NCBI GenBank assembly: GCA_033782935.1
Contig: JAWQEG010000524.1
Location: 1-64,000 of the forward strand
DNA from: Petrolisthes cinctipes
Taxonomy: Eukaryota > Arthropoda > Malacostraca > Decapoda > Porcellanidae
Direction: 5' to 3'
DNA length: 64,000 nt
Positions 36,058-47,900 of the stretch are shown here, piece after piece. The position numbers and the translations under genes are program-made. Below the pieces are notes generated by a model, which did no database searches, had not been told where the DNA came from, and saw nothing but the letters and a program-made list of their open reading frames with translations. The stretch's first letter is position 1. Each line of letters opens with the position of its first letter.

Positions 36058-36392
36058 CGGTAAAGGTACAGAAGTGGACCTTACTGTATAATAGATATTT
36101 TACTGTCATTACCCACTATTTCGGACCATTCTAAGACACTTTTCTTCTATGGTTTTTCTTCCTCAAATGCCCCGTTTCCAAGATAGGGCATATTCAAATG
36201 GGGCATTTTAAAATTAGCCTGACCTTACCTGACCTGACCTAACCTAACCTAGACCGCATCAGACTACCGGGACCTAACCTGGGCAAACTACCGGGAAATA
36301 ATCGTGATAAAGTACAATAAATGACAGGGGTAAAATACTAGGAGCCAGCCGGATCTGGCAACACTGCTGAATTAAGGTCCACTTCTGTACTA
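36058..36392 (-). mobile_element. CCGGTAG-family MITE, reverse copy with different termini
   Basis: The ends are GGTAAAGGTACAGAAGTGGACC and GGTCCACTTCTGTACTAATACC. The body, in reverse, has GGACCATTCTAAGACAC, AATGCCCCG, GACCTAACCTAACCTAGACC, the CTACCGGGACCTAACCTGGG units and GCCGGATCTGGCAACACTGC. The shared body and differing TIRs show a family with at least two terminal subtypes. Confidence 0.78.
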
Positions 36393-37811
36393 ATACCTTA
36401 AAATCAAGTGAAAATTTAAATAACCAACTTATTCTTCTTATTATTATCACTATTACGAGGAGTTTTTAATGACGAATCACTGTCTCTTATGGCAACACTA
36501 TAATCATCTTAATTTCTTACTATATCTTCTAAATTTCCCACCCATTCATCTGTAATGATATTCCATACTTACGGTAATGTGTTGCACAGAACTCAAATCC
36601 AAATATAAGGTTGGTATAAAAGTTTGAATATAATGTTGATTGACATGGTGGTTCCCCCCCCGGTGTTTGTGTTGTGTTGTTTACTATATAGAAGCAGTGT
36701 TGCCAGTTGCTGCCGGTGTTGCCAAGGGTTGGATGCATTCACACATATATATACATTAAAAATTTATGGTAGTTGAATTTAAAATAAAGATTTTGCAGAG
36801 GTTCAGATAGCAAGATATATTTTTTATTATCTAATCTGCTTTATACAGTAAGGATACATAATAATATAGTTTTATGATTTAATTAATACCAACTTACAAA
36901 GAGCAACAGCTTGCTCCCAGCACACTTGTGACACTTGCCACTTTCCAGTGGACAGTGGCTGCCAATGTTTTGTGGTGAAAATAAAATATCGTTTCTATAG
37001 AATCCAACACACCAGCCATTTTCTCGTTGCAGTCAGAAAATTTGGTTACCAAGTCCATTTTACTCGCCACGCCACGGTGGCTCGCCACTAATGACTATTG
37101 ATAGATACCGTTAATTTAAATGACACCCCACACATACAAGGGCCACTTGTTGGTGGCAGCGTCTGAATTGTAGAAAAGCCCAGCCCTGTATGACTTCCAA
37201 TTTTATTTAGGAACCATGCAATTACACGGGCTACCTCACTGACATCCTTTATGTAACTGCCTGTAGTTGCCACGAAAAAGTGGCCATTGTGCGGGATGTT
37301 GACAGCATTCTACCACTAACAGTGGCAGCCACCGTCTGTGTGCCTACAACAGGGATAGCAGAAATACGTTGCAGATATTACTTATTTATTACAGATTATG
37401 GCTAGACAGAGTTACACATTACAAATAAATAGCTCAGACAATTAAAACACATAAATGGTGTAGAGTATGGTAATCATGGAATTGGTTGGGGCGATTGTGT
37501 CTTCGCCAATTAATGGATCTATGGTAATCCTAGCTGTTGTTTATGCTGAACTAAGAGAGTATAATAATATATGTTCTGTCAGTCAATATATATACAGTAC
37601 CGTGCAGTTAGTCAGTCAGGGTTATATATTCAGACAGTCGTAAGTCATCAGTATATTCAGTATAATGTCTTTTTTGAGAGTTTCGTGTGACTTCAGTTTG
37701 TACAGTACGTTTTTGGTCTATATACAGTCAGTCATGTGAGGTCACTGTGTTGTATTAAATCATGTGTCAGTTGTATATTATTATTATTATGGCGTCGTCT
37801 TCAGTACGTCT

Positions 37812-37927
37812 CTGAGGGTGGTAATATCAAACTACTTCTTCGAGGAAAAGGCTCTTCGTTGCTCAATTCGAACTCAGCGACGAAGAGCATTATTCCTCGA
37901 AGTATATAGTTTATTAATACCACTCAG
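37812..37927. repeat. 116-bp near-perfect hairpin
   Basis: CTGAGGGTGGTAATATCAAA at the left pairs with the terminal TATTAATACCACTCAG. The inner arms CTTCGAGGAAAAGGCTCTTC and GAAGAGCATTATTCCTCGAAG also pair, leaving a loop of about ten bases. It is compact enough to be a tiny MITE or a small-RNA precursor. Confidence 0.75.
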
Positions 37928-38279
37928 TTTTTATAGTACACGTCACGTCATAGGTTGTCCATATTCCGAAAATTTGGAGTGTGATGTCAGTCGTGAAGTT
38001 CAGTTTAATTTTCTTTCTGCATAAAATCTGGTGACTTGGAGAGAAATAAGTGATCATATATAGTTAGGCTACTGAAATAAATAACAAGTGAATGTGCAAT
38101 GCAAATTATGTACAATAACAATTAATAAATAGTTTATAAATAATTACCTCCGATAGTCGTGGGATTCATTGCATGGGGCCAATACAATACTAACTAATTA
38201 AAAGATGCAGTCATTAATAACCGTAGGAGCGTCACTCCATCACAAAACCCTCAAACGCAAGGGCTTAATTTCTTCTCTG

Positions 38280-38415
38280 GTGACTGTGTGGAGGTGGAGG
38301 AGGGAGTGAGAGAATGGAGGAGAAAGAGGAGGAGAAGGAGGGAGTGAGAGAATGGAGGAGGAGGAAGAAAAGGAGGAGGAAGAGGAGGAAGTGAGAGAAT
38401 GGAGGAGGAGAACAT
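38280..38415. repeat. GGA-rich tandem repeat
   Basis: Repeats of GAGAATGGAGGAG with GGAGGAGGAAG spacers; at least four GAGAGAATGGAGGA words are spaced 40-60 bp apart. Confidence 0.85.
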
Positions 38416-38971
38416 GGAGGAGAACTTCGTGGTTTGTTATTTCAGCGACGCCGATGCATTTTCCAAAATTAATTTCCACAAATGTTGCCGAATTTTAAAA
38501 TACAGTATGTGCAAGAAAGTAAACAATTAAAAAGTGCATATTAGTTCATCCATCTTAAATTATAGAGCTGTTGAGAAGTTCCTGAGAAAATACAACCGAA
38601 GACTAGATGCTTGCCGACACATGGAGTGCATACTGCCTTCGACCTATATAATAAGTAGAATGGTGTTAGAGGTGCTTTGAGAGGAGAATATTTAAGGGAC
38701 CCGTGTTACAGTCGGCAAATTCTAAGCTAAAACTATAGGGATTCCTCCAAACTATGTCAGAAAACGAACGATCAATTTAGGCTGTTTTACTGCTGGGATG
38801 ATGTGGTTCTTGATGCAGTTCGGAAGAATCGGTCGGTAGCCTCTAATTATTTTTCCCGATTGCAACACATGATCGAAGTCCCCCTGATTAATGTGTGATA
38901 AATTAACGCGGTCCCTTTTGATGTGGGTCAAATTCACGTGGCCACTGTTATTGTTGTAGTTGTTGTTATTA

Positions 38972-40733
38972 TTAGAAGGTGGGGACGACCATTGAGATGA
39001 AGTTGGTGATGGAGATGGGACAGGCTGGGTAGATCTCGTGACAGGAGCCGTGGTGCTGACCGTAGTACTGGGCGAGGGAGTAATCGTTGTCCAGCAAGTC
39101 ACCGTCTATATCATTGTACGACCCCGTAGTCACCCTGAAGGAGGAGTTATAATTATACACGGATCAACTACAAAAATCGAACTGAGGAACCATGCCCAGA
39201 TCCATTAATAACTAACCATTGCCCTTGGTTAATTAATATGAATAGTAAAAATAAGTGTTGGTATGTCAGTGACTGAGTTACGGTATTATAAGCAAGAAAT
39301 TTTTGTGACGACGATATAACATAAACATTAAAACGAAACTTTAAGAGGGAGATAAGTAGCGTAGGGTGACAAAGAGATAGGCCTGGTACTCGCGTGTAAT
39401 TTTAAAATGCTAGAAAGAATGGTTGTGTGTAGGGTGACAGACGGGGTTGGTTGGTACTCACGTGAGGATAAGGTTGGCCACCTCGCCGATGAGACCGTGT
39501 TCAAAGGGCATCTCGGCAACCTCACAGATGGAACGGAGGGTGCAGGCGTGACCATCATACCCCCAACTGCCAACACAACAATAACAACACATTTCACAAG
39601 TTGTCAACACACCGATACACACTTTATAGGCTGCCAACACAACAATAACACACTTCACAAGTTGTCAACACACCGATATACACTTTACAGGCTGCCAACA
39701 CAACAATAACACACTTCACAGGTTGTCAACACACTTTACAGGCTGCCAACACACCGATGACAACACACTTTACAGGCTGCCAACACACCATCGTATACTA
39801 GATAGCTAAGCAAGACCAAAGAACCTCGCAAGGACCACCAGGTAGGTTGCTTTTTGTAGGTCCTTTGGTATTCTTTTTTTGTATTCCTTATGTATGTACA
39901 CTTCACAAGTTGTCAACAAAGCAACAACAAACGCTGTACATCCATGGCACTTGATAGCTATACTCATCCACATCCACTGCTACTGTCTCATCCACACCTA
40001 CGCCCATGCAGCTATCCCACACACACACCAACACACACATCAATAGCCACACCTATCCAACAATCCATCCACCCACCTGGTCAAAAACTTCTCCAGTCGT
40101 TCGTACAAACTAACACGCTGGTCGCCGGGTGCCAAGGCTCTGCCAGTGACAGGTATAAAGGTGGTGGCGTTGGTGGGAAGGTTGAAGGTAAGGTCAGTCT
40201 CCAGGATGAAGTTACCCGAGTCACTCACACCAACGGTAGGGAGGGTGGCTATGATCTCAACCTGTGGGGAAGGGGCAGAAGGGATAGTATATATTATTAC
40301 TGTACAGCATGGGTTTATTTATCTATACTTTTAGTTATTTATTTCAGAGTATGGGGATTTCTATCTATATAGCGTGGTACTGGCATGATGATTCCATACA
40401 CACACTACAGAGCCATTGCACCCGTACTATACGCAATGGTCAACACCTGCACCAATGTTCTTGCAAACGGTCTCCATAAAGACTTACATTTAACGAGGAG
40501 CCTAAGGGGAAGCCGATCTGGCGTCGTTTGCGGTACTTGGCCATCTTACTCTCCTTCGGAATGTTCTGTAACCACTCGGGAGTCTTGAGCAGGTCATCCA
40601 AACTACGCTTGGCCATTTCTCCAAGACTAGTGGTGGCAGCAGCAGAAGTGGGATGGTCTTCCTTAACTACAGGCACCAACCCAAGGGCCAGAGGGAAGAA
40701 AAGGAGGAGGAGGAGTGGAGAGTGTGCAGCCAT
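38972..40733 (-). CDS. Secreted DM4/12-family protein
   Basis: Arthropod DM4/12 family (function unknown), presumably secreted. Minus-strand exons: 40488-40733 (ATG), 40077-40261, 39462-39566, 38972-39134 (TAA). Total 699 nt = 232 residues, and all phases close with GT/AG. Residues 1-19 are a clear signal peptide (LLLLLFFPLALGL), then a linker with a KYRKRRQ basic site at about 67-72 that could be cleaved. The domain starts with an FPLGSSLNVEIIATLP strand. It continues DLTFNLPTN, LYERLEKFL, CTLRSICEVAEMPF, HGLIGEVANLILT and the Cys-rich end HGSCHEIYPACPISITNF. The Cys spacing (CTLRSIC ... GSCHEIYPAC) is the family signature. The intron before exon 3 carries a minisatellite that repeats the exon's own acceptor. 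The family call is by motif; the orthologue is unknown. Confidence 0.85.
39566..39790. repeat. Minisatellite, ~60-bp units, inside DM4/12 intron 2
   Basis: Units of the form CTGCCAACACAACAATAAC, then CACTTCACAAGTTGTCAACA, then CACCGAT and CACTTTACAGG repeat about four times, the last ones shortened. On the gene strand each unit contains the GTTGTGTTGGCAG sequence used as the acceptor of exon 3. A related half-unit (CACTTCACAAGTTGTCAACA) reappears near 39899. Confidence 0.85.
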
Positions 40734-40947
40734 ATTTCTTATTGTGTGTTGTTTGTTGTGTGGGAGCGGGTGAGTATACTACTTGTGTGTTTAGTATCCA
40801 ACAGGAAGGGACTGAGGCTGAGGCACGCTACCTCCACGTTATATACCTTCCCTGACTTGATCATTACCTCATTATACTGGATAAGTGGGATGACCGTCTT
40901 CTCCACAGGACAGCAGCAGGCCCATGCACCGGAAGTGGTCAATATGG

Positions 40948-40992
<45 letters not shown>

Positions 40993-42279
40993 CCCCACAC
41001 TATAGATTTGAGGGGACATTACTCTCACCTCAAGAAAACCAATAGTGACCCAGTCCTCTCATCATAATGACTAACAGTTGCATTCACTATTCCTGGAACA
41101 CTTCTGGATATACGTCTGGTTTACCACATCTGTTTACTGTACGTTTGTGTAGTCAAGTTTTTGGAAGAAGGAAGGAAGGATTTGACACATAATTATTTGA
41201 TTCTACGTAGACAGCTCGGGAAACAGAAGCGTTATTTCTCCTTCAGTCATGAATTTTTACTGTGATTTACCTATTCTATACAGCAGGCTTTCGGATTTCA
41301 TTAATCACCATAGGGAGAATTTCCGACAGAACTTTTAGCAATATAATAACTCCCCTCCTACCCTCCGAGCTCCCTTCTTTTGGTCTGTGCCCTTCCACTT
41401 TCTGCTACGTAAACATCCACAAAATATTATTATTACAATGAGAACTATAGCACCAAGACCGGAGAAATTATTTGAAGAGGTGGAAAGAAGTTAAGGAGGA
41501 GAAAGGGGAAATATCAAACCTCAAAGAAAGGCGGTCTATTTATGGGACAAACGTACGGCAGGAATGGCATGGAACAATAAAGGCGTGGGAAAAAAACTTA
41601 AACATAGTAAGACAGCTAATAGAAATAAACATCCAAAAAATAAATAAATGTATAATATCCTATTGACGTCGTTCCTCCTCAGTTTAGAAACCCCTACAGC
41701 CTTAATTCCTCGCCCCCCAAGGCCTCACCAAGTATAACCAACCAATCCATTTAGTTCACCATAGACTCACCTTGTTACCAGCTAGGGAAGAGAATCATAG
41801 GTAGCAGCGGGTGGGACTGGTGGGTGGAGTTTACTGGGTACTGAGGGTTAGGGACTGTGAATATAAAGGAAACAACCATTATATTTATACTCATATACTT
41901 GTCCATTTTGATCTTTTGTTATTATTATTATTCATGCCTTAATTGGAGTCGTTGGATACCATCAGTTCTTCCCTGCATAAATTAATTGATGGTCTACTGG
42001 TGGTGGTGTTACAAAAGTCTGCCAATGTTAACAAATTAGTGATAGGCTATAGAACAAAATACAAACGTCCTCATCGGTTGCTTGTTTAAGAATTAAGATC
42101 CTGTATGGAATGTAAGAGTATCCCAAGCACACAGACATTAGTAGGATGTAGCCGACGTATAATAGCAGGGCTGGGTAATGGCTCTTGAATGTTACCTCGC
42201 TATAACAAAAGACGGTGCGGAAGTGTTCAGGGGGACCGCACGCCAGATGGACCGACCCACGATCCCTCTCCTCATTTTC
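40734..42279. other. Upstream region of the DM4/12 gene
   Basis: Contains a (GA)n microsatellite at 40951-40990 and otherwise no recognised gene. The plus-strand ORF at 41472-41666 has no domain and no splice context that supports it. Confidence 0.45.
40951..40990. repeat. (GA)n microsatellite
   Basis: About 20 GA units upstream of the DM4/12 gene. Confidence 0.95.
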
Positions 42280-42720
42280 TTTTCTTCCATACAGCTTTCC
42301 CCACCTTCCTCTCTCTCTCTCTCTCCTTCACATAGATTTCCCCCCTTCCTCTCCTTTCTTCTATACAGCTTTCCCCTCCTTCATCTCTCCTTTCCTCTAT
42401 ACAGCTTTCCCCTCCTTCATCTCTCTCCGCCATATAGATTTCCCCCCCTTCCTCTATACAGCTTTCCCCTTCTCTCTCTCTTTCCTTCACATAGCTTTCC
42501 CCTTCTTCCTGCCTCTCTCCCTCCTTTCTTTTATTCACTCAGCTTTCCCCCTTTTCTTCTTCTTCAGGTCCTCCCTCCACTTAGCTCTCCCCTTCTTTAA
42601 ACCCTTCCTCGTCATTCTCTTCTTTCTTTAATTCCTCCACACAGATTTCCCCTTCTTGCTCGGTCTTGCCTCGATCCTTTCCTTCCCTCCACACAGCTTT
42701 CCCAGTCTACCTTATACCGT
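42280..42720. repeat. CT-rich minisatellite
   Basis: Units of roughly 30-40 bp ending CACAGCTTTCCCCTCCTTC or ATAGATTTCCCCCCTTCCTC repeat ten or so times. ORFs in it encode Phe/Pro/Leu runs and are artefacts. Confidence 0.85.
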
Positions 42721-44909
42721 TTCTCCAGACAGACCCTTCCTTACCTTTTCCCTTTTCCCGGATCCAGGATATAAACAAATAACCTTACCTGAGAATGTGG
42801 CAAGGGCACACTCTCTCCATCTTTCCTTCCGTCTCTGATCTCTGCGGTTTGTAAGTTACAGATTTCTCCAGCAGTTTGGAAGAAGCCTCCAATTAGCTGA
42901 CAAAATCATAGCTCCTATTAATGCGATAGCGGTCTCAACCATATCTGGCTCTTCACTAGCACCAGTAAGGGCCTTACCTTGTCCCCCGGCTCTGTTGGAG
43001 GATGGGTGGCAGTTTGGAGAGCCAAGCCTTGCTGGTCCATAGGGTTGCTCTCCGTCCAAATAAGTGTTCGCTTTCGTAAAGGTATATTTGTTTGGATTAG
43101 CCTAACTTTTCGATCTGCTTGGCGGCGCTTGCCAGTACTGCTCGGCCTTTGTGGCTATTTCCTGCTCCTTCCTCCACCCGAGAGGTGTTTAGTCAAAGAA
43201 AAGGATATGGTAATAGCAATGAATTCCATCAGAATTTGACATAAAGGTCATAGGGGTCGTACACACAATCAGTTATTCATTGTTATCTGCGTGTGTGGAG
43301 AACAGAGGTTGTGTTTTACGAGTGTTCAAGTTTTCTAAACAAAAAAATATTAGCTGTAGTGCAGTACTATGGCTTAGGGAAAGTAGTAATTTCATTTACC
43401 GAGTTTCATCCTGCACATTTTATTGAAAATGTACCGAGATTCCATTGGTGCTGATGTATTATCGTGCAACACTGACGGTATAGCATCGGGAGAAGACTCC
43501 CGAGTCCAGACAAGAGGTAATATAGGCTACTGGGTTGGTTGGTTGTCATGCCGCTGGCCCCACTGATGACGCTAATAACTCGACTCTTTTGTATGAGCGG
43601 GAGAGGAATGGGAACGGTCGTCATCAATATTGGTACCGTCTCGGCTCCACCACCACCACCATCACTAGGTTTCCACTTTTTGATGGGATGGAGAAGAGCG
43701 GCAAAGTGATGGATGGTTGGGTTGGTTGTTGTGGAAGTGTTGCTTGCGATAGTGACGATCATGGCCAAGGAATTCCTCTGCCATGGTGACGATGGTGGCG
43801 GCGGCAGCAAGGTTAACCTTGGGCGGCAGTACCCTCTGTTTACCTACGTAAGGCTGAAGTCATAAAAAAAAATAGAGCTGCTAGCTTTGGCCAACTTTGC
43901 AAGAGGAAGGACTTAGAACACGTGTTAACGCTATAGCTATAAACAAGTTAAATTATTCTTTCAGTGAAGAAACTAGAGATGAATTCAGAGATCAAAATGA
44001 AAGCAGGAGTAGTGATTTATGTCACATTTATGTCACACCTAATAACTAAATCTTTGGACTAGTCAGAGGCAATAATGACTAAAGACTCACCATAATCCCG
44101 AAGTGAGGGTGTTATAGACAGATACAGTCAATGTCACTTACAATGTCCTTATAAGTGACATTGGATACAGTAATACGATGATGTCAACTTGCTGGTGTGG
44201 GGCCTCGAATATGACAAACATACTGACCTTTGATTGCATTATTATTTACAAGTGTATTGCATGGCAAGATCTTTAGTTCATGCATACATTAAAATACTTT
44301 TGTGCTAATCATGTTAATATATATACAGTAGTACTAGTCGTCTAACAATGAAACTAGCATGGTCTACTACACTTAATGAATTTACAATATCACACAGTAC
44401 ACTGAATTTTGCAATACATAAAACAGCAATAACAATGTCAAAGTTTCCTTCACTATAAACAAGTAAAATTTCAACATCCATTATAACCTAGACTATCTTC
44501 TCTTAGTCTTTTCACACAACAGTCATAAGCTTCTATAAACATGATAAACTAGTGATATACAGTACATCAAGTGACAACAGATCTATATTTGACTAGGAAT
44601 AATTTATTTTATACTCATTTGACGTAAGCGAGATCAAACATTCAATAATCTGAAAGTGGCAAGATAAAGGTACAGTTGTGAGCACATGAATGAGATACTG
44701 CTTCAACTCTGGCATATAATCATCAAATACTACATGTCCTGATGTGCTATGCATGATTTGCCACCTGCAGAACATACCCACAAAAGACACCCATATATTT
44801 AAATGCTGGTGACAGGAAGCACAACACATTATTCCATTCATTTACTCACAATTGTAACTCTGAGCAGTAAGATATTGCACTACCATTACCTTAAGAAAAA
44901 GGTAAAGTT
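42721..44909. other. Intergenic downstream of the GPCR gene
   Basis: No convincing exon. A Gly-rich minus-strand ORF (43406-43810) reads a CCACCACCACC tract and lacks a domain. A short palindrome (AATGTCACTTA ... TAAGTGACATT) is at 44124-44165. Confidence 0.45.
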
Positions 44910-47900
44910 TTAAGATTCAGTGCCATCATCACTATGGCTGGGATCATAGAAAGTACAGGTAGGATAACCAGTGTGGGTTCTGTCGGTGTCATCTCCGTGC
45001 AGCAGATCACTGAGGGAACGCTTCATGTTATTGATGATGGCTGCCACCCGTAGCTGTGTGTGGCCACCAGTGCTCAGAGGATTTATCTTTTTTCGTCCAC
45101 CTGGGATACTGGAATCATCTCTTACACCATATGTTAGCCCACGCCTAATTTCTTCCCTCCTCATGTGGTACCTCAGTTTTCGTCTGGGTAGACGAGGAGA
45201 GCCATAAAGGTTATCCACACTAGCTTGCCATTCTAATGTGAATGGCACCTTTCTAGCATGTTCCTTTGGGGCATCTATGGCCTTGGTGCTCCCACTGTCT
45301 TCATGAACTCTGGTGAAGTCTCCATCAGATTTTGATTTCTGGTCATGTTGCAATTTTGTTATTGACAGGATGTCACAGTGACTGTAACTGTACTTCTTCT
45401 TGTTGCCGAGGCTTTGGCAGGGTGTGAAGGCATTACTAACAACTGGAGAGAATTCAGGATCCTTAATATCTGAATTGCCTTCCAACACACAGTCACAGCT
45501 TGCATGACGACACATTGAATTGATTTCAAATTCAGGATCAAGGGAACCAGAATCACTTGCAGATTTGCAATTGATCAAAGGTATAGCATTTTGTAAGTAA
45601 TCATCATCACTGTCTGTGTCTCCGAAAATGAATGGCGAGGAATTTGAAAGAACAAAACTACAAGAACTGTCACTCATGGGGTCACTGGCTATTATTTGAG
45701 AGGTGGGAGTTATCTGGGTTAGTTCATAAGTTTGCCCAGATTCCAAGGTATCCAAAGCATTATTTCCTTCCAACTCCTCCTCCCAGGCAATATTAATCTT
45801 TTCTGGATCACCATTAGACTGCTGTTCACTGTCTGTAGATACAAGGTGTACATCTGCCACTGGTGAATAAGGTGTGGGAATGCCTTGGTGTACGGCTGGA
45901 GACTCTGGTACTTGTCTGGCTCCGTTGACCGACCGGCTTTCAATGGCAGGTCTGCGTTGGTTGCTGAGTTGCCGGTTCCTTGACTTCCTTCTGGTTGCTG
46001 GAAAGTTACAAAAAAAGTTTCATTCAGCGTTATTTTAATGCAGAAAAACTAATAGGTACTCATTTGGTACCTTCTTGTATTCAGTTCTAGAGTTAAGAGG
46101 AAAACAAGCTCACCTTTCCTCTGGGATCTCCATATCGAGCGCCTGAAGGACATCACAATACCTCCAAACTGGCTAACATGTTCACCCTCAACCTGTAAAC
46201 CCATCACTGAGGGAGAAGAAGGTTGGTTGGGTTAGCTTTGGATATGCTTTGGAGGATTCAATGACTTTCCTGACAACTGCTAATTACAGCCTGTTCCCAG
46301 TTTAATGTCTAATAAGCAACAGTATATGTACCTTTCTCCAATGATCTTTGTTTATTAATGATATAGAGCTGATTTTTTTCTGGCAGTGAATAAATGTAAG
46401 TCTGGGACAAGGTTACAGCCATGAAAATGTTACATACTGTATTGGTTTATGGAAGATTATGGAAGATGTAAGGAAGATGTGGGGTGCTGACAAACACATA
46501 TATTATATAAGTGCATGTGTGCAAGTAGGCTTGCAAAATGGATAGGAGTATAAAGGTGCCATAAACTGAACTTTGTGTCTGAAGATTAATACAAGAAGTC
46601 ATACATCAATATAATACCAAAATAATTCAAGAAACTATAATAAGCAGAGGATATAGTAATACGTGTAATCACAAGCAAAATTACTGGAAGTACTACGAGC
46701 TGTAAAGGTATGAGGAGTCTTCAACCCAAATTAACAGTCACAATACAAAAAACACATAAATATTCCTAACATTAATAATGACAAAAAAAGTGAAAGACAA
46801 AGTAAAATAAATTAGCAGTAAGTCACATGCAAACACCAGGCGTTCATAAAGTATTATAAGAAAACAAAAATAATGCAAATACTTTTGCAAGAAACATACT
46901 CTATATCAGTGGTCTGCTCAATGTGTAAAAGTTGTAAACTAAATCAGGTCAACACATGCAGCGAAATAAAATAATGATGACGTGGAAAATAATCACCATC
47001 ATCACACAGTACTGTATATACAGAAGTTCCCGAAAGATAAGCAACTACACAACTTCTGGAATTCGAATGGTAAATCCAACAAACATGCATAAAAAAAAAT
47101 ATATAAATAACAAAAATCAGGGTACACATAAAAAGGAGATGAACAATAAGTACTCCTACCCCAAACAGTAGTATGATATGCTTTTCCTTTCCATAAATAT
47201 CCCTTATATTTTACAAGTACAGTATTTAACAATCCTTTGCTGTCTTAGTACTATTAAGAGAGTCCTTGGAAGCGACAGGATCGTGGTGGGAACACTCCTG
47301 GAGCTTGACTGTCTCTGGAAAGGTGGGGATATGTGACGGTGAGAGGAAGGTATAAGCAGAGATGAAGGGAAGCAGAGATGAGAAGTGGAATGGGTGAAGG
47401 AGAGATTATATGTGTAGGTGGGGGAAATGAGCTCAAAGGTCAAGAGAGGAGATAAGAAAAGGTGGATGAGGGGAGAGATGAGGAATGGTACCCAAACATT
47501 TATCTTGACCATGATTTGATATTCCTTGGATTCACTCTTCATGGAAACATAGGGAAACTCATAAATTGTTGCCTGCAAGGGTTATAAAAGTGTACAAACA
47601 GAAATAACCCTTCATGTATAAAATTGGAGATTTTGGACTGCATTGGGAGCTCTCTGTCAGAAGCCTGAATCTTACATGCAAGACAGAAGAGGGAGCCCAC
47701 CAATGAACAAACATAAGCACATACAATATACAACATTAATGAGCCCCAACTCCAGAAGTGAGAAGGGGAGACAGAAGAGGGACTGCAAGCATAAAAGAAA
47801 TACTGTAGAAGGAAAGGAGGGACAGTTGTAGGAAGTGGCTCGAGTCGAAAGGGGGACACACAAACCCTTAAAAGTACTGCCCACATCACCACAGGCATTG

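Larger units (their letters stand above)
36393..38971. other. Intergenic between DM4/12 gene and MITE cluster
   Basis: Mostly AT-rich. ORFs on the minus strand at 36894-37273 are open and one ends at a GTAAGT, but they show no recognisable domain. A hairpin lies at 37812-37927, a GGA-rich tract at 38280-38415, and a hairpin-core half-site at 38740-38760 (ATTCCTCCAAACTATGTCAG). Confidence 0.45.

Noticed and set aside
36894..37273. Possible minus-strand exons (one ending at GTAAGT)
   Set aside because: Open but without recognisable domain or a phase-matched partner; many GTGGC palindromes suggest a repeat.
39590..39790. CRISPR-like repeat array
   Set aside because: The spacing is that of a head-to-tail minisatellite without unique spacers, in a eukaryotic intron.
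42178..42631. Phe/Leu/Pro-rich ORFs of about 140 residues
   Set aside because: They are translations of a CT-rich minisatellite in two frames.
43406..43810. 134-residue Gly/Pro-rich minus-strand ORF
   Set aside because: Driven by a CCACC-type simple repeat; no family resemblance.
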